Assembly (NCBI RefSeq): GCF_002954265.1
Contig: NZ_PPSL01000003.1
Coordinates: 124,001 to 188,000 of the forward strand
Reading direction: 5' to 3'
DNA: 64,000 bases
Source: Flavipsychrobacter stenotrophus
GTDB lineage: Bacteria > Bacteroidota > Bacteroidia > Chitinophagales > Chitinophagaceae
A program made the position numbers and the translations under genes. The notes under the pieces were generated by a model that made no database searches, was not told the origin of the DNA, and saw only the letters and a program-made list of their open reading frames with translations. This document shows positions 9,471-19,896 of this stretch, one piece after another. The first letter of the stretch is position 1, and every line of letters begins with the position of its first letter.

Positions 9471-10277
9471 CTATATGAAATTTTGCAGTTCTTTTAAGAT
9501 CTCTCCGGGGGCACTTATGTGCGGAAAGTGTCCTTCAGCTTCTACCACTTTCAACTTGCTGCCCTTTATATGCCCATTCAGATAATTGGCTACATCCATT
9601 GGCACGGCTATGTCGTGCTTGGTCTGTAGCAGCAACACCGGTTTGTCAAGTTTCTTTAAAGAGGTGCGATAGTCTGACTGGAATATTACTCGTGCCACAG
9701 ACTGCGCTATGTCTGGTCTTATTGCAGCAAGTGTGTCTGCAAAACTTTGTGCCAGTTGAGGGCGTTCGGGGTTGGCCATAGCCATAGCAGAAAAGCCGCT
9801 TACCCATGCAAAATAGTTATTGGCCATAGACTCATACAGGCCATCAAGAGATGGTTGGTCAAACCCTCCTATATAGCCCGCGCCCTCGTCATCCAGATAT
9901 CGTGGAGATGCACCTATCAATACCATTTTGGAAAAAAACTCAGGGTGCTCTATAGCCGCAAGTGTGGCAACCATTCCACTCACCGAATGTGCAACGATTA
10001 CAGCATCCTTTATTGCTAGTGTAGTGCAAATAGCTACAAGGTCATCTGCATAACTCTGTAAAGTGTCGTATTTATTAGGGCTGAATGCAGCCGGGTCTGA
10101 CTTGCCTGCCCCAACATTGTCATAAAGCACTACCCGGTATTCATCGCTGTAGGTTTGTGCTATCTGCTGCCATGCTGTTTGGTCTGTGCCAAAACCATGT
10201 GCAAAAATGATCGTTTTGTCCTTATTTGATCCGTTCAGGACAGTCACGTTGTTTTTTTTAAACGGGTCAAAAACCAT
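9471..10277 (-). CDS. rsbQ: RsbQ-like alpha/beta hydrolase
   Basis: 268 residues, the full length of the RsbQ/KAI2/D14 family. Catalytic triad by alignment to Bacillus RsbQ: Ser98 in AHSVSG, Asp222 in KHDIAVP, His250 in EGHFPHIS. Family marks include HGFGTDQTAW, YDNVGAGKSD and YIGGFDQPSL. In Bacillus subtilis RsbQ acts with the PAS phosphatase RsbP in energy-stress signalling and is thought to process or deliver a small hydrophobic ligand. Here the gene is followed after 3 bases by a PAS hybrid kinase, which conserves the hydrolase-PAS partnership in a phosphorelay instead of a sigma-B cascade. The gene symbol reflects the family, not proven function. Confidence 0.88.
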   Translation of the reverse strand: MVFDPFKKNNVTVLNGSNKDKTIIFAHGFGTDQTAWQQIAQTYSDEYRVVLYDNVGAGKSDPAAFSPNKYDTLQSYADDLVAICTTLAIKDAVIVAHSVSGMVATLAAIEHPEFFSKMVLIGASPRYLDDEGAGYIGGFDQPSLDGLYESMANNYFAWVSGFSAMAMANPERPQLAQSFADTLAAIRPDIAQSVARVIFQSDYRTSLKKLDKPVLLLQTKHDIAVPMDVANYLNGHIKGSKLKVVEAEGHFPHISAPGEILKELQNFI

Positions 10278-10510
10278 ATATAAAAAGCATTATAGAATTA
10301 AGCGGGTACAAAATTGAATAATCACTATTTCTTTAATATTAAATTATTTATAAAGTTAAATTACGACGTAATATAAACCAGATCAATGCCTGTCCTTTCA
10401 ATTTTATTTTCCAGAGCATCACCTTCAAAGATACGTAATGACCACTACGTTTAGTTTTTTTAGAACTAAAGTATCTGTGTAACTTCCGTTAATGCAAACT
10501 CTAAACGCAT

Positions 10511-10549
10511 AAAAAAGCCGGCAACTATATTCAGTTGCCGGGCTTTTTT
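10511..10549. terminator. intrinsic terminator downstream of acs
   Basis: AAAAAAGCCGGCAACT pairs with AGTTGCCGGGCTTTTTT across a short loop (one bulged base). It has A/T tracts on both sides, so it can work in both directions. It lies 14 bases beyond the acs stop on the minus strand. Confidence 0.88.
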
Positions 10550-10562
10550 AATTTATTAAAAT

Positions 10563-12476
<1,914 letters not shown>

Positions 12477-12614
12477 TGGTATTGGTGTTTTTATTGGTTA
12501 CAAAAGATGATTTCAGAGTACATAGTTATAAAATAATACGCTTTTCGTAATATAATCTTTGGTAAATAGGTATAGTTATGCTCATTTGGTATAGGCTCCT
12601 GATTATCTTTAAGT

Positions 12615-13037
12615 ATGAAAGATACTTTTTGTCCTAAATGTAAGTCGCAGCATATAGTAAAAAGTGGATTGGCCAAAGGCAAGCAGCGCTACAAATGCCT
12701 CGATTGCAGCTATCATTTTACAGTAATGAAAGATGGTAAAAGCATAGACCCGTACTACGTTATAAAAGCGCTGCAACTATATATAGAAGGCGTGACACTC
12801 AGGGAGATAGAAAGAATTTTGGGGGTCAGTCACGTGTCGGTTATGAACTGGGTAAGGAAGTATAATGTGAAAGCTCCCGAGAATCTGGAGTACCATCCTA
12901 CATACAAAGTGCTTACTCATGCCGAACTCTTAGATCTCTTTAAAGAAAAGGATACAATGAAAAGCTCCGGCTGTCTGATCACTGAATTGGGCGACAAATT
13001 CATGGTCATAAAGTGGGAGAGATTTAAAAGAAAATGA
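12615..13037 (+). CDS. InsA-like zinc-ribbon/HTH protein, candidate transcription regulator
   Basis: 140 residues. The N-terminal zinc ribbon has CPKCKSQH...CLDCSYHF (two CxxC pairs, residues 6-30), followed by a helix-turn-helix with EIERILGVSHVSVMNWVRKY (about 58-78), which closely matches the InsA half of IS1 transposases. There is no DDE catalytic domain, no inverted repeats around it and no neighbouring InsB, and the C-terminal 50 residues are different. It is therefore better read as a domesticated DNA-binding protein than a transposon remnant. It is divergent from acs and precedes the porin/MFS/kinase genes, so regulation of that cluster is a reasonable inference. A TATCTTTA -7-like box at 12604-12611 almost touches the start codon. 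Confidence 0.75.
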   Translation: MKDTFCPKCKSQHIVKSGLAKGKQRYKCLDCSYHFTVMKDGKSIDPYYVIKALQLYIEGVTLREIERILGVSHVSVMNWVRKYNVKAPENLEYHPTYKVLTHAELLDLFKEKDTMKSSGCLITELGDKFMVIKWERFKRK

Positions 13038-13145
13038 ATGAAAAACTATACTTATTAACACCACTATACATGCAACTTTTCTAATGGCCGAAAACAAGTA
13101 AGATTTGATGACGAAATAGATCGTTCACACTTAAAATTCAAAGCG

Positions 13146-14540
13146 ATGAAAGTTTTTACACGATTTGCCGCATCAATAATGCTACTTGGGTTTGCTCAAA
13201 ATGTCGGGGCTCAGGCTCCCGCTACAGAGTATGGCACCGGGTTGAAAATATCATTCAACCCCGAGTCGCCAAAGTACCTGAGGTTTGTTTTTTGGAACCA
13301 GCTGTGGTGCCGCAGCATTGACAATAACCCCGGCACATCAGTTAATGGAGAATCCACCGCTACTACCAATGATGTAGCGCTTAGGAGGGTTCGGATGCTG
13401 GCATATGCACAACTCAGCCCGCGCTACCTTATTCTCCTGCACATTGGTATCAATAACCAGACCTTCAGCACTGGCGGTGGTTCAGGCACATCAGGAATAG
13501 GTGGATATGGTTTAGGAAAGAAGCCTCAATTGTTTGTTCACGAAGCCTACAATGAATATGCAGTGATACCGGCAATAGATGCTTTGACAAAAAAGGTTCA
13601 TAAGTACAACTTGTACATAGGTGGTGGCTTGCACTATTGCAATGGTATCTCCAGGATGACCTCTTGCAGCACACTCAACTTCCTTACTATCGACGCGCCG
13701 ATTTTCAACTGGCCATTGCTCGAAAATACCGACCAGTTTGGCATGCAGATGGGCCTCTACGCCAAAGGCCGGCTAGGTAAGATCGGTTATACGGTCAATG
13801 TCAATAAGCCTTACGCAACAGCTGTGTTGCCAACTCCTGGTGGTGCAGCAGTAGACAACAATGGCAATAGCAGGGCCGGATTCTCAGGTTACTTCGACTA
13901 TCAGTTCTTGGAGCAGGAAGCAAATGTTTTGCCTTACCGCGTAGGCACCTACCTGGGAACCAAAAAGGTATTTAACGTTGGTGTGGGCTTTTATCAGAAT
14001 AAGAACGGTGTAAAGCTCGAATCAAAAGACAGTATCATTAGTAAACACGACATCGGCATTCTATCTGCCGATGTATTCGCAGACTTGCCTGTGGGCCCTA
14101 AGGAGCACAATATGGCAGTTACAGTTTACAGCGTATATTACAAGAACGATTTTGGCAAGAACTATCTGCGTACTACCGGCATAATGAACACCGGTGCAAA
14201 AGACGATGCTTTTAGAGGGGTTGCAGCAATGGAAGGATATGGCAATAGTCGTGTATTGATGGGTACAGGTAGTATCTGGTACACGCAGGCCGGCTTCATG
14301 CTGCCTCGCGAAATTTCTAAGAAGTTCCGCCTGCAGCCATTTGCAGCGTACACGTATAAGAACCTCGATGCATTGAATCAGGTAGGTAATTACTGGGATG
14401 CCGGTGCCAATATATTGTTAGATGGGCACAATGCTAAGATAACACTGGAGTATAGCAACAGGCAGTTATACAATAGCATAACCAAAATGACATCGGGCAG
14501 CAAGGGTGAAGCATTGGCGCAGTTACAAATTTATTTATAG
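13146..14540 (+). CDS. outer-membrane porin-like beta-barrel protein
   Basis: 464 residues. Signal peptide (MKVFTRFAASIMLLGFAQNVGAQ), then many alternating hydrophobic/polar strands rich in Tyr, Gly and Asn (RYLILLHIGINNQ, HKYNLYIGGGLHY) with an early arginine cluster (VALRRVRMLAYAQL) of the kind seen in phosphate-selective and other Bacteroidota porins. It ends in LAQLQIYL, an aromatic/hydrophobic final strand typical for outer-membrane barrels. The MFS transporter gene follows after 21 bases, so the two probably form an outer- plus inner-membrane uptake route for the acid handled by this cluster. Exact substrate not readable. Confidence 0.8.
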   Translation: MKVFTRFAASIMLLGFAQNVGAQAPATEYGTGLKISFNPESPKYLRFVFWNQLWCRSIDNNPGTSVNGESTATTNDVALRRVRMLAYAQLSPRYLILLHIGINNQTFSTGGGSGTSGIGGYGLGKKPQLFVHEAYNEYAVIPAIDALTKKVHKYNLYIGGGLHYCNGISRMTSCSTLNFLTIDAPIFNWPLLENTDQFGMQMGLYAKGRLGKIGYTVNVNKPYATAVLPTPGGAAVDNNGNSRAGFSGYFDYQFLEQEANVLPYRVGTYLGTKKVFNVGVGFYQNKNGVKLESKDSIISKHDIGILSADVFADLPVGPKEHNMAVTVYSVYYKNDFGKNYLRTTGIMNTGAKDDAFRGVAAMEGYGNSRVLMGTGSIWYTQAGFMLPREISKKFRLQPFAAYTYKNLDALNQVGNYWDAGANILLDGHNAKITLEYSNRQLYNSITKMTSGSKGEALAQLQIYL

Positions 14541-14561
14541 TCACTTTTTAATATCAGCAGT

Positions 14562-16091
14562 ATGAAACAAAATGAACTAACGCTGCAAAGCAATATATGG
14601 AAGGTCATATCGGCATCATCAGTGGGTACATTGATAGAGTGGTACGACTTTTACATATTCGGCAGCTTATCCACGATCATAGCAAGCAAGTTCTTTCCCT
14701 CGGCAAATCCTACTGCAGCGTTACTATCAACGCTGGCAACCTTTGCAGCCGGTTTTATAGTACGACCTTTTGGCGCACTGGTGTTTGGTCGCCTGGGTGA
14801 TCTTATTGGCCGTAAATATACCTTTCTGCTTACCCTGGTGCTGATGGGTGGCTCTACATTTCTTATCGGTTGTGTACCTTCTTATGCAACCATAGGCGCA
14901 TGGGCGCCTTTTATAGTACTGATGCTCAGGTTACTTCAGGGCCTTGCGCTGGGCGGTGAATATGGTGGTGCCGCTACTTATGTTGCCGAGCACGCACCGC
15001 AGAACAGAAGAGGATTTTATACCAGCTGGATACAGACTACAGCCACGCTGGGCTTGTTCTTATCGCTCATCGTTATCCTCACTATTCGCAGGGTAGTGGG
15101 TGTTGAAGAGTTCACAAAGGGCGACGGATGGCGCTATCCTTTTTTGTTGTCCATAGTGTTGGTGGGTGTATCTATAGTTATCCGTATGAAGATGCATGAA
15201 TCACCGCTTTTCTCTAAACTTAAAGCAGAAGGTAAGGTTTCTAAAAATCCGCTTAAGGAAAGTTTTGGGAACAAGACCAACTTCAAAATGGTACTGCTGG
15301 CACTGTTCGGTGTTACTATGGGTCAGGGAGTTGTTTGGTACACAGGCCAGTTCTATGCGCAGAGTTTTATACTTACCAAGTGCAATGTTGAATATGAGCA
15401 AGCCAATACCATCATCCTTATTTCTTTAATGATGGCCACCCCGTTCTTCGTCATTTTCGGTTCCCTATCAGATAAGATCGGTCGTAAATACATTATGATG
15501 ACGGGTATGTTACTGGGTGTATTGTGCTACAGGCCGCTATTTGATAAGATCTACCAGACATGTGCGCCTGCCAACAAAACCGAACTGGTAGAGCAAAGAA
15601 TAACCAATGAAAAACACACATTGGTAACCGGCAGTACCACCGATAGTCTTGCAACCTACGATACACTAAAGACCTACGTTGATGGCAGCAGATTCAAAGT
15701 AACCAAAAAGGTAACCAAGCTGGCTGTGGCCGGTGCGGTAGCACCGCCTGCAGAAGTGAAAAAGGAAATGACGCTAAATTCATCTGGTTACTGGACATTG
15801 ATATGGCTGGTAGGTATCATGGTGCTGTTTGTTACCATGGTATATGGCCCGGTTGCAGCATTCCTTGTGGAGTTGTTCCCAACTAAGATCCGCTATACCT
15901 CAATGTCTCTGCCATACCACATTGGTAACGGCATATTTGGTGGACTGGTACCATTTGTTGCTACGCTCATTACTACCATCAAGGGTACAGATCATCTGTC
16001 AGGCTTGTGGTATCCTATTGGTGTAGCGGCATTAAGCCTGGTAATAGGTACGCTTTACGTTACTAACAAGAAGGTGAAAGAGGAAAATTGA
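14562..16091 (+). CDS. MFS transporter, metabolite:H+ symporter (MHS) type
   Basis: 509 residues, about 12 membrane helices. The MHS opening SSVGTLIEWYDFYIFG and the loop motifs GRLGDLIGRK (76-85) and GSLSDKIGRK (300-309) mark the two halves, and LRLLQGLALGGEYGG and LVELFPTKIRYTSMSLPYH are also typical. Relatives carry small organic acids, proline/betaine or shikimate with protons. Unusual: a hydrophilic stretch of about 80 residues (326-408, rich in Lys, Thr and Ala) sits in the second half, where MHS proteins normally have a short loop. The setting between a porin, acyl-CoA synthetases and a symporter-kinase suggests acetate, propionate or a similar carboxylate as substrate (inference). Confidence 0.88.
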   Translation: MKQNELTLQSNIWKVISASSVGTLIEWYDFYIFGSLSTIIASKFFPSANPTAALLSTLATFAAGFIVRPFGALVFGRLGDLIGRKYTFLLTLVLMGGSTFLIGCVPSYATIGAWAPFIVLMLRLLQGLALGGEYGGAATYVAEHAPQNRRGFYTSWIQTTATLGLFLSLIVILTIRRVVGVEEFTKGDGWRYPFLLSIVLVGVSIVIRMKMHESPLFSKLKAEGKVSKNPLKESFGNKTNFKMVLLALFGVTMGQGVVWYTGQFYAQSFILTKCNVEYEQANTIILISLMMATPFFVIFGSLSDKIGRKYIMMTGMLLGVLCYRPLFDKIYQTCAPANKTELVEQRITNEKHTLVTGSTTDSLATYDTLKTYVDGSRFKVTKKVTKLAVAGAVAPPAEVKKEMTLNSSGYWTLIWLVGIMVLFVTMVYGPVAAFLVELFPTKIRYTSMSLPYHIGNGIFGGLVPFVATLITTIKGTDHLSGLWYPIGVAALSLVIGTLYVTNKKVKEEN

Positions 16092-16115
16092 TCAAACAGC
16101 TAAAACTGAAATTAT

Positions 16116-16349
16116 ATGAATAGTATCAAGAGAATGCTCGGAGTAATTTGGTTCCTGTTAGGGCCGGCAATTATTTATCTGCTCATACATTCCGCAATTG
16201 CCAATATAGATATCCATGGCAAGTCAGATATCAATAAGCCAATACCATGGCTTATCATCATCCTGGTCGTCACGCCCATAGCAGTGGGATTAATGATGTT
16301 TGGTTTCTATGCACTCAAAGGTGAGTACGATCAGCTGCCGGAAGATTAG
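16116..16349 (+). CDS. small two-helix membrane protein (DUF6814-like)
   Basis: 77 residues: helix about 8-28 (GVIWFLLGPAIIYLLIHSAI), a short periplasmic loop, helix about 44-67, and an acidic tail. It starts 24 bases after the MFS stop, so it is cotranscribed. I recognise it as similar to small proteins placed directly after MHS-type transporters in Bacteroidota, annotated as DUF6814; the family name is from memory. An accessory or stabilising subunit of the transporter is the simplest guess. Confidence 0.7.
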   Translation: MNSIKRMLGVIWFLLGPAIIYLLIHSAIANIDIHGKSDINKPIPWLIIILVVTPIAVGLMMFGFYALKGEYDQLPED

Positions 16350-16384
16350 GAGCAGGCATAGAATAATTAATCAATAGGGTATTG

Positions 16385-16430
16385 CATAGTTTGAGTAATT
16401 TGTAAAGAATTACTCAAACTATGTTTGTGT
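16385..16430 (+). terminator. strong hairpin after the porin-MFS unit
   Basis: A perfect 16-base inverted repeat, CATAGTTTGAGTAATT (16385-16400) and its complement (16408-16423) around a 7-base loop, followed by TTTGTGTTT. It lies between the small membrane protein and the next unit, so it may terminate or attenuate transcription between transport genes and the kinase genes. Confidence 0.65.
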
Positions 16431-16447
16431 TTACATAACAGGCAGCA

Positions 16448-16669
16448 ATGGACAAAAGGAAAAAATATAACAAGGTGTGGATGCTGGGAGTAGTGCTGGT
16501 CATTATCTATACCTATCCATTCCTTTCTGTTGCAGATAAGAAAAGCGCGGGCGCACTCATACCGCCGCTCTATGCCTATCTTTTTATTACATGGATCATT
16601 GCCATCATACTCCTGTTCTTTACAGGCGAATACAGAAGTAAGGGGTCAGACAAAAACAATAAGGAATAA
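16448..16669 (+). CDS. small two-helix membrane protein upstream of the symporter-kinase
   Basis: 73 residues, with helices at about 11-28 and 41-58, a basic start (MDKRKKYNKVW) and a charged tail. It ends 11 bases before the symporter-kinase gene. This resembles the very small subunits that precede SSS-family symporters (for example the YhdT/DUF4212 type), but I cannot assign a family firmly. Probably a membrane partner of the symporter domain. Confidence 0.65.
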   Translation: MDKRKKYNKVWMLGVVLVIIYTYPFLSVADKKSAGALIPPLYAYLFITWIIAIILLFFTGEYRSKGSDKNNKE

Positions 16670-16680
16670 ACACTGCCCGT

Positions 16681-19383
16681 ATGAGTTATCTGGTCATTAT
16701 ATCTTGCGGTCTTATTTACCTGCTGCTATTATTTGGCATAGCCTATTATGCCGAATACAAGCTAAAGCGTAATGTGAACGTAGTGAACAATCCCTGGATG
16801 TATGCACTATCTATGGCAGTGTATTGCACTGCATGGACTTATTACGGCAGTGTAGGCAGGGTGGGTACGCAGGGTATGGAGTTCCTGGGTGTGTATATTG
16901 GGCCTACCATAGCATGCGCCTTCTTCTATCCCGTTCTTCGCAAAATACTACGCATCTGCAAGTCGCAGCGCATCAATAGTATTGCCGACTTCATTGCAAC
17001 CCGTTATGGCAAGAACGTTTCATTGGGTATCATCATCACTATCTTCTGCGTACTGGGTCTTATTCCTTATATATCGCTGCAGTTAAAGGCGATCACGAGT
17101 AGCCTTAGCGTACTGTCCGGAGAGCATATGGCAGAAGGTAGTCTGCAGTACTTTTATAAAGACATTACATTCTACATTACCCTCATTCTTGTTTGCTTCA
17201 TCATCTTGTTTGGTACTCGCTCAGTAGATGCATCAGAGAAACATGCGGGCCTGGTTGCCTCTATAGCATTTGAAAGTATCATAAAACTCGTTGCATTTGT
17301 AATGGCCGGAATATTCGTTACATATGGCTTGTTTCATGGCTTAGGCGATATTTTTCAAAAGGCCGCCGCCCGCCCCGACCTTAAAGACCTTTTTGTCTTT
17401 GGCGATCATGGCACCTTCTCCGGCTGGACCGCAACCATGCTGTTGTCTATGTTTGCTACACTGCTGCTGCCCCGGCAGTTTCAGGTAAGTGTAGTAGAGA
17501 ATATGCAGGAGCAGCACCTCAAAAAGGCACTATGGTTGTTTCCTGTTTATTTACTCATCATCAACCTGTTTGTGGTGCCAATTGCGCTTGCGGGCATGCT
17601 CACTCCTGCACTAAAGAATGTTGATTCAGATTCCTATGTGCTTGCGCTGCCATTACTATACGGTCATAATAAGCTGGGCCTGTTCATATTTATGGGCGGC
17701 TTCTCCGCTGCCATCAGTATGATCATTGTAGAGACCATAGCACTGTCAACAATGGTAAGTAATCACCTGTTGTTGCCACTGCTGTTCTCCTCTGCTGGCA
17801 GTGCTAAAGAACGCCCATTACTGAAGTCTGTGATCAACTCCCGAAGGGTAAGTATTGCATTGCTTTTACTATTGGCTTATGTCTATGAAAGGACCATCGC
17901 GCAGCACGCATCGTTAGTGTCTATTGGCCTGGTTTCTTTCGCTGCGGTAGCGCAATTCGCACCTGCACTATTCATTGGTTTGTTCTGGAAGGCGGGCAAT
18001 CGCAGGGGAGCAGTAGCATCAATACTTGCTGGCTTCTTCATCTGGTTCTATACGCTTGCACTTCCTGCATTTATTACCGGTACAGGCGGCAATTCGTCTA
18101 TTATGACAGAAGGGCTGTTCGGCATCTCCTTACTCAGGCCTTACGCATTATTTGGTATGGAAGGCTTGTCCCCTATTGCGCATTCGTTTTTCTGGAGTAT
18201 GCTCATAAACGTACTTACATACGTTATCGTTTCCGTAAATACCTTCAGCGATGCGCAGGAGCTCTACCAGGCCGAGTTGTTTGTAGACATCTTCAGGCAC
18301 ACCAGCAGCAGTGAGCAAAACTCTATCTGGAAGGGAACTGCATATATCCGTGATATCAGATCGCTGCTCGTTAATTTCTTAGGAGAAGAGCGTGCAGATA
18401 GATTGTTAACCTCTTTTGCTATAAAGCATAAACTGTCCATAGAAAGTGGTTATGCCGATCCGCGCCTGGTGTCGTTCTCAGAGCGGATACTTTCGGGCGT
18501 CATTGGCTCTGCATCTGCGCGTATCATGGTGCGTAGCGTTACAAAAGAGGAGATCATTAGTATTGCAGAGGTCCTCAATATTGTTAAGGAGTCGCAGCAG
18601 GTATTAGAGCTTAATAAAGAACTGAGAAAGAAGTCCGCTGAACTTACCAAAGCCACAGAGATGCTCACTGCAATGAACGAGCAGCTCACACAGATGGATG
18701 TTATCAAAGACGAATTTCTGTACACCGTTACTCACGAGTTGCGCACACCACTTACCTCAATCAGGGCAATGTCAGAGATCGTTTACGACAATCAGGATAT
18801 GGAAGAAGAGATGCGCAATCATTACCTCTCTTCCATAGTCAACGAAACTGAACGCCTCAGCCATCTTATCACCCAGGTACTTAATCTGGAGCGGTATGAA
18901 TCAGGTAGACAGAAACTCCACATCACTCCCAATAATATAGATGATCTGATAGCAGAAGTGGTGCATGCATTGCAGCCATTAGCTAATGAAAAGAAGGCGA
19001 CACTCACGTTTCATCCTTCCAGCAGCATGTACCTTGTTCAGTGCGATAGCGATCTGATAAGGCAGGTAATTTACAACCTCATTTCCAACGCCATTAAGTT
19101 TGTTCCCGGCCAAACAGGAATGATAAACATACGTGTACGCATTGAGTATGAAGAGCTGCAGGTATGGATAGAAGATAACGGCAAAGGCGTACCCAATGAA
19201 CTACATGAACTCATCTTCGACAAGTTCTTCCAGGCAAAGAACCAGACCATACAAAAGCCCGAAGGCAGCGGCTTGGGCCTGGCAATAAGCAAGCGGATAA
19301 TGGATATGCATAATGGTCGCATTTGGGTAGAGAGTGAGCCGGGAAAAGGCGCCAACTTTATTTTTGGACTTCCTTATGCATGA
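16681..19383 (+). CDS. sodium/solute symporter-histidine kinase fusion (CbrA-like)
   Basis: 900 residues. The N-terminal half (about 1-520) is an SSS-family symporter with 12-13 helices (SMAVYCTAWTYYGSVGRVG; LPRQFQVSVVENMQEQHLKK is typical of these fusions). A linker (525-640) and a coiled coil (640-672) lead to HisKA with His685 in FLYTVTHELRTPLTSI and HATPase_c (NLISNAIKFV, EDNGKGVP, GSGLGLAISKRI). The architecture is like CbrA of Pseudomonas but lacks an obvious PAS domain. It probably senses or moves a carboxylate at the inner membrane and signals to the receiver protein encoded 39 bases downstream. Confidence 0.92.
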   Translation: MSYLVIISCGLIYLLLLFGIAYYAEYKLKRNVNVVNNPWMYALSMAVYCTAWTYYGSVGRVGTQGMEFLGVYIGPTIACAFFYPVLRKILRICKSQRINSIADFIATRYGKNVSLGIIITIFCVLGLIPYISLQLKAITSSLSVLSGEHMAEGSLQYFYKDITFYITLILVCFIILFGTRSVDASEKHAGLVASIAFESIIKLVAFVMAGIFVTYGLFHGLGDIFQKAAARPDLKDLFVFGDHGTFSGWTATMLLSMFATLLLPRQFQVSVVENMQEQHLKKALWLFPVYLLIINLFVVPIALAGMLTPALKNVDSDSYVLALPLLYGHNKLGLFIFMGGFSAAISMIIVETIALSTMVSNHLLLPLLFSSAGSAKERPLLKSVINSRRVSIALLLLLAYVYERTIAQHASLVSIGLVSFAAVAQFAPALFIGLFWKAGNRRGAVASILAGFFIWFYTLALPAFITGTGGNSSIMTEGLFGISLLRPYALFGMEGLSPIAHSFFWSMLINVLTYVIVSVNTFSDAQELYQAELFVDIFRHTSSSEQNSIWKGTAYIRDIRSLLVNFLGEERADRLLTSFAIKHKLSIESGYADPRLVSFSERILSGVIGSASARIMVRSVTKEEIISIAEVLNIVKESQQVLELNKELRKKSAELTKATEMLTAMNEQLTQMDVIKDEFLYTVTHELRTPLTSIRAMSEIVYDNQDMEEEMRNHYLSSIVNETERLSHLITQVLNLERYESGRQKLHITPNNIDDLIAEVVHALQPLANEKKATLTFHPSSSMYLVQCDSDLIRQVIYNLISNAIKFVPGQTGMINIRVRIEYEELQVWIEDNGKGVPNELHELIFDKFFQAKNQTIQKPEGSGLGLAISKRIMDMHNGRIWVESEPGKGANFIFGLPYA

Positions 19384-19410
19384 TCATGATGTGAATAGCC
19401 CCGCAATATG

Positions 19411-19418
19411 TAACTTTG
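19411..19418 (+). promoter_or_regulatory. -7 box (TAACTTTG) just before the response-regulator start codon
   Basis: TAACTTTG fits TAnnTTTG exactly and ends only 4 bases before the ATG at 19423. If used, transcription would start at or next to the start codon and give a leaderless or nearly leaderless message, separate from the symporter-kinase transcript. Confidence 0.4.
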
Positions 19419-19422
19419 CAAC

Positions 19423-19794
19423 ATGAAAAAAATACTGGTTGTTGATGATGATCCGTATATCCTGATGTCCCTTGAATTCCTCATGAAAAAAGGAGGGAAT
19501 GCGGTAATGGTTGCCCGCAATGGCACCGAAGCCCTCGATTTCATCAATACCAATAAGCCCGACCTTATTCTGCTCGACATTATGATGCCCGATGTTGATG
19601 GCTATTCTATCTGCGAGTATGTAAAAACTACGTCCGCCCTTAGCGATATTATCATCGTTTTCCTCAGTGCTAAAACAAAAGAAGTTGATATTCAGAAGGG
19701 CTATGACCTCGGTGCGGCACTCTTTATCAGTAAGCCATTTTCTACCCGTAATTTGATGAAAGAGGTAAACATTTTGCTGGGCGTCGCTGAATAG
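19423..19794 (+). CDS. single-domain response regulator (receiver only)
   Basis: 123 residues, a complete CheY-like receiver: acidic DDD at 8-10, phospho-acceptor Asp52 in LILLDIMMPDVDGY, the switch Ser in VFLSAKT, and Lys in ISKPF. There is no output domain, so it must act by protein-protein contact or as a phosphate relay. Being directly after the symporter-kinase, it is its natural partner. Output to the InsA-like protein or to a distant regulator is possible but not shown. Confidence 0.92.
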   Translation: MKKILVVDDDPYILMSLEFLMKKGGNAVMVARNGTEALDFINTNKPDLILLDIMMPDVDGYSICEYVKTTSALSDIIIVFLSAKTKEVDIQKGYDLGAALFISKPFSTRNLMKEVNILLGVAE

Positions 19795-19896
19795 CATTTT
19801 CCGGAAATTGGTTATTTGGTATATATATCGCTATTCCATACTACAGACAAACTAACTTTAAACTGTTTATAAATAGTTTTAAAACGCACTTGTCTT

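Noticed and set aside
12615-13037. Calling the InsA-like gene an IS1 remnant
   Set aside because: No terminal inverted repeats, no InsB, an intact ORF and a divergent operon position argue for a host gene, though a relic cannot be fully excluded.
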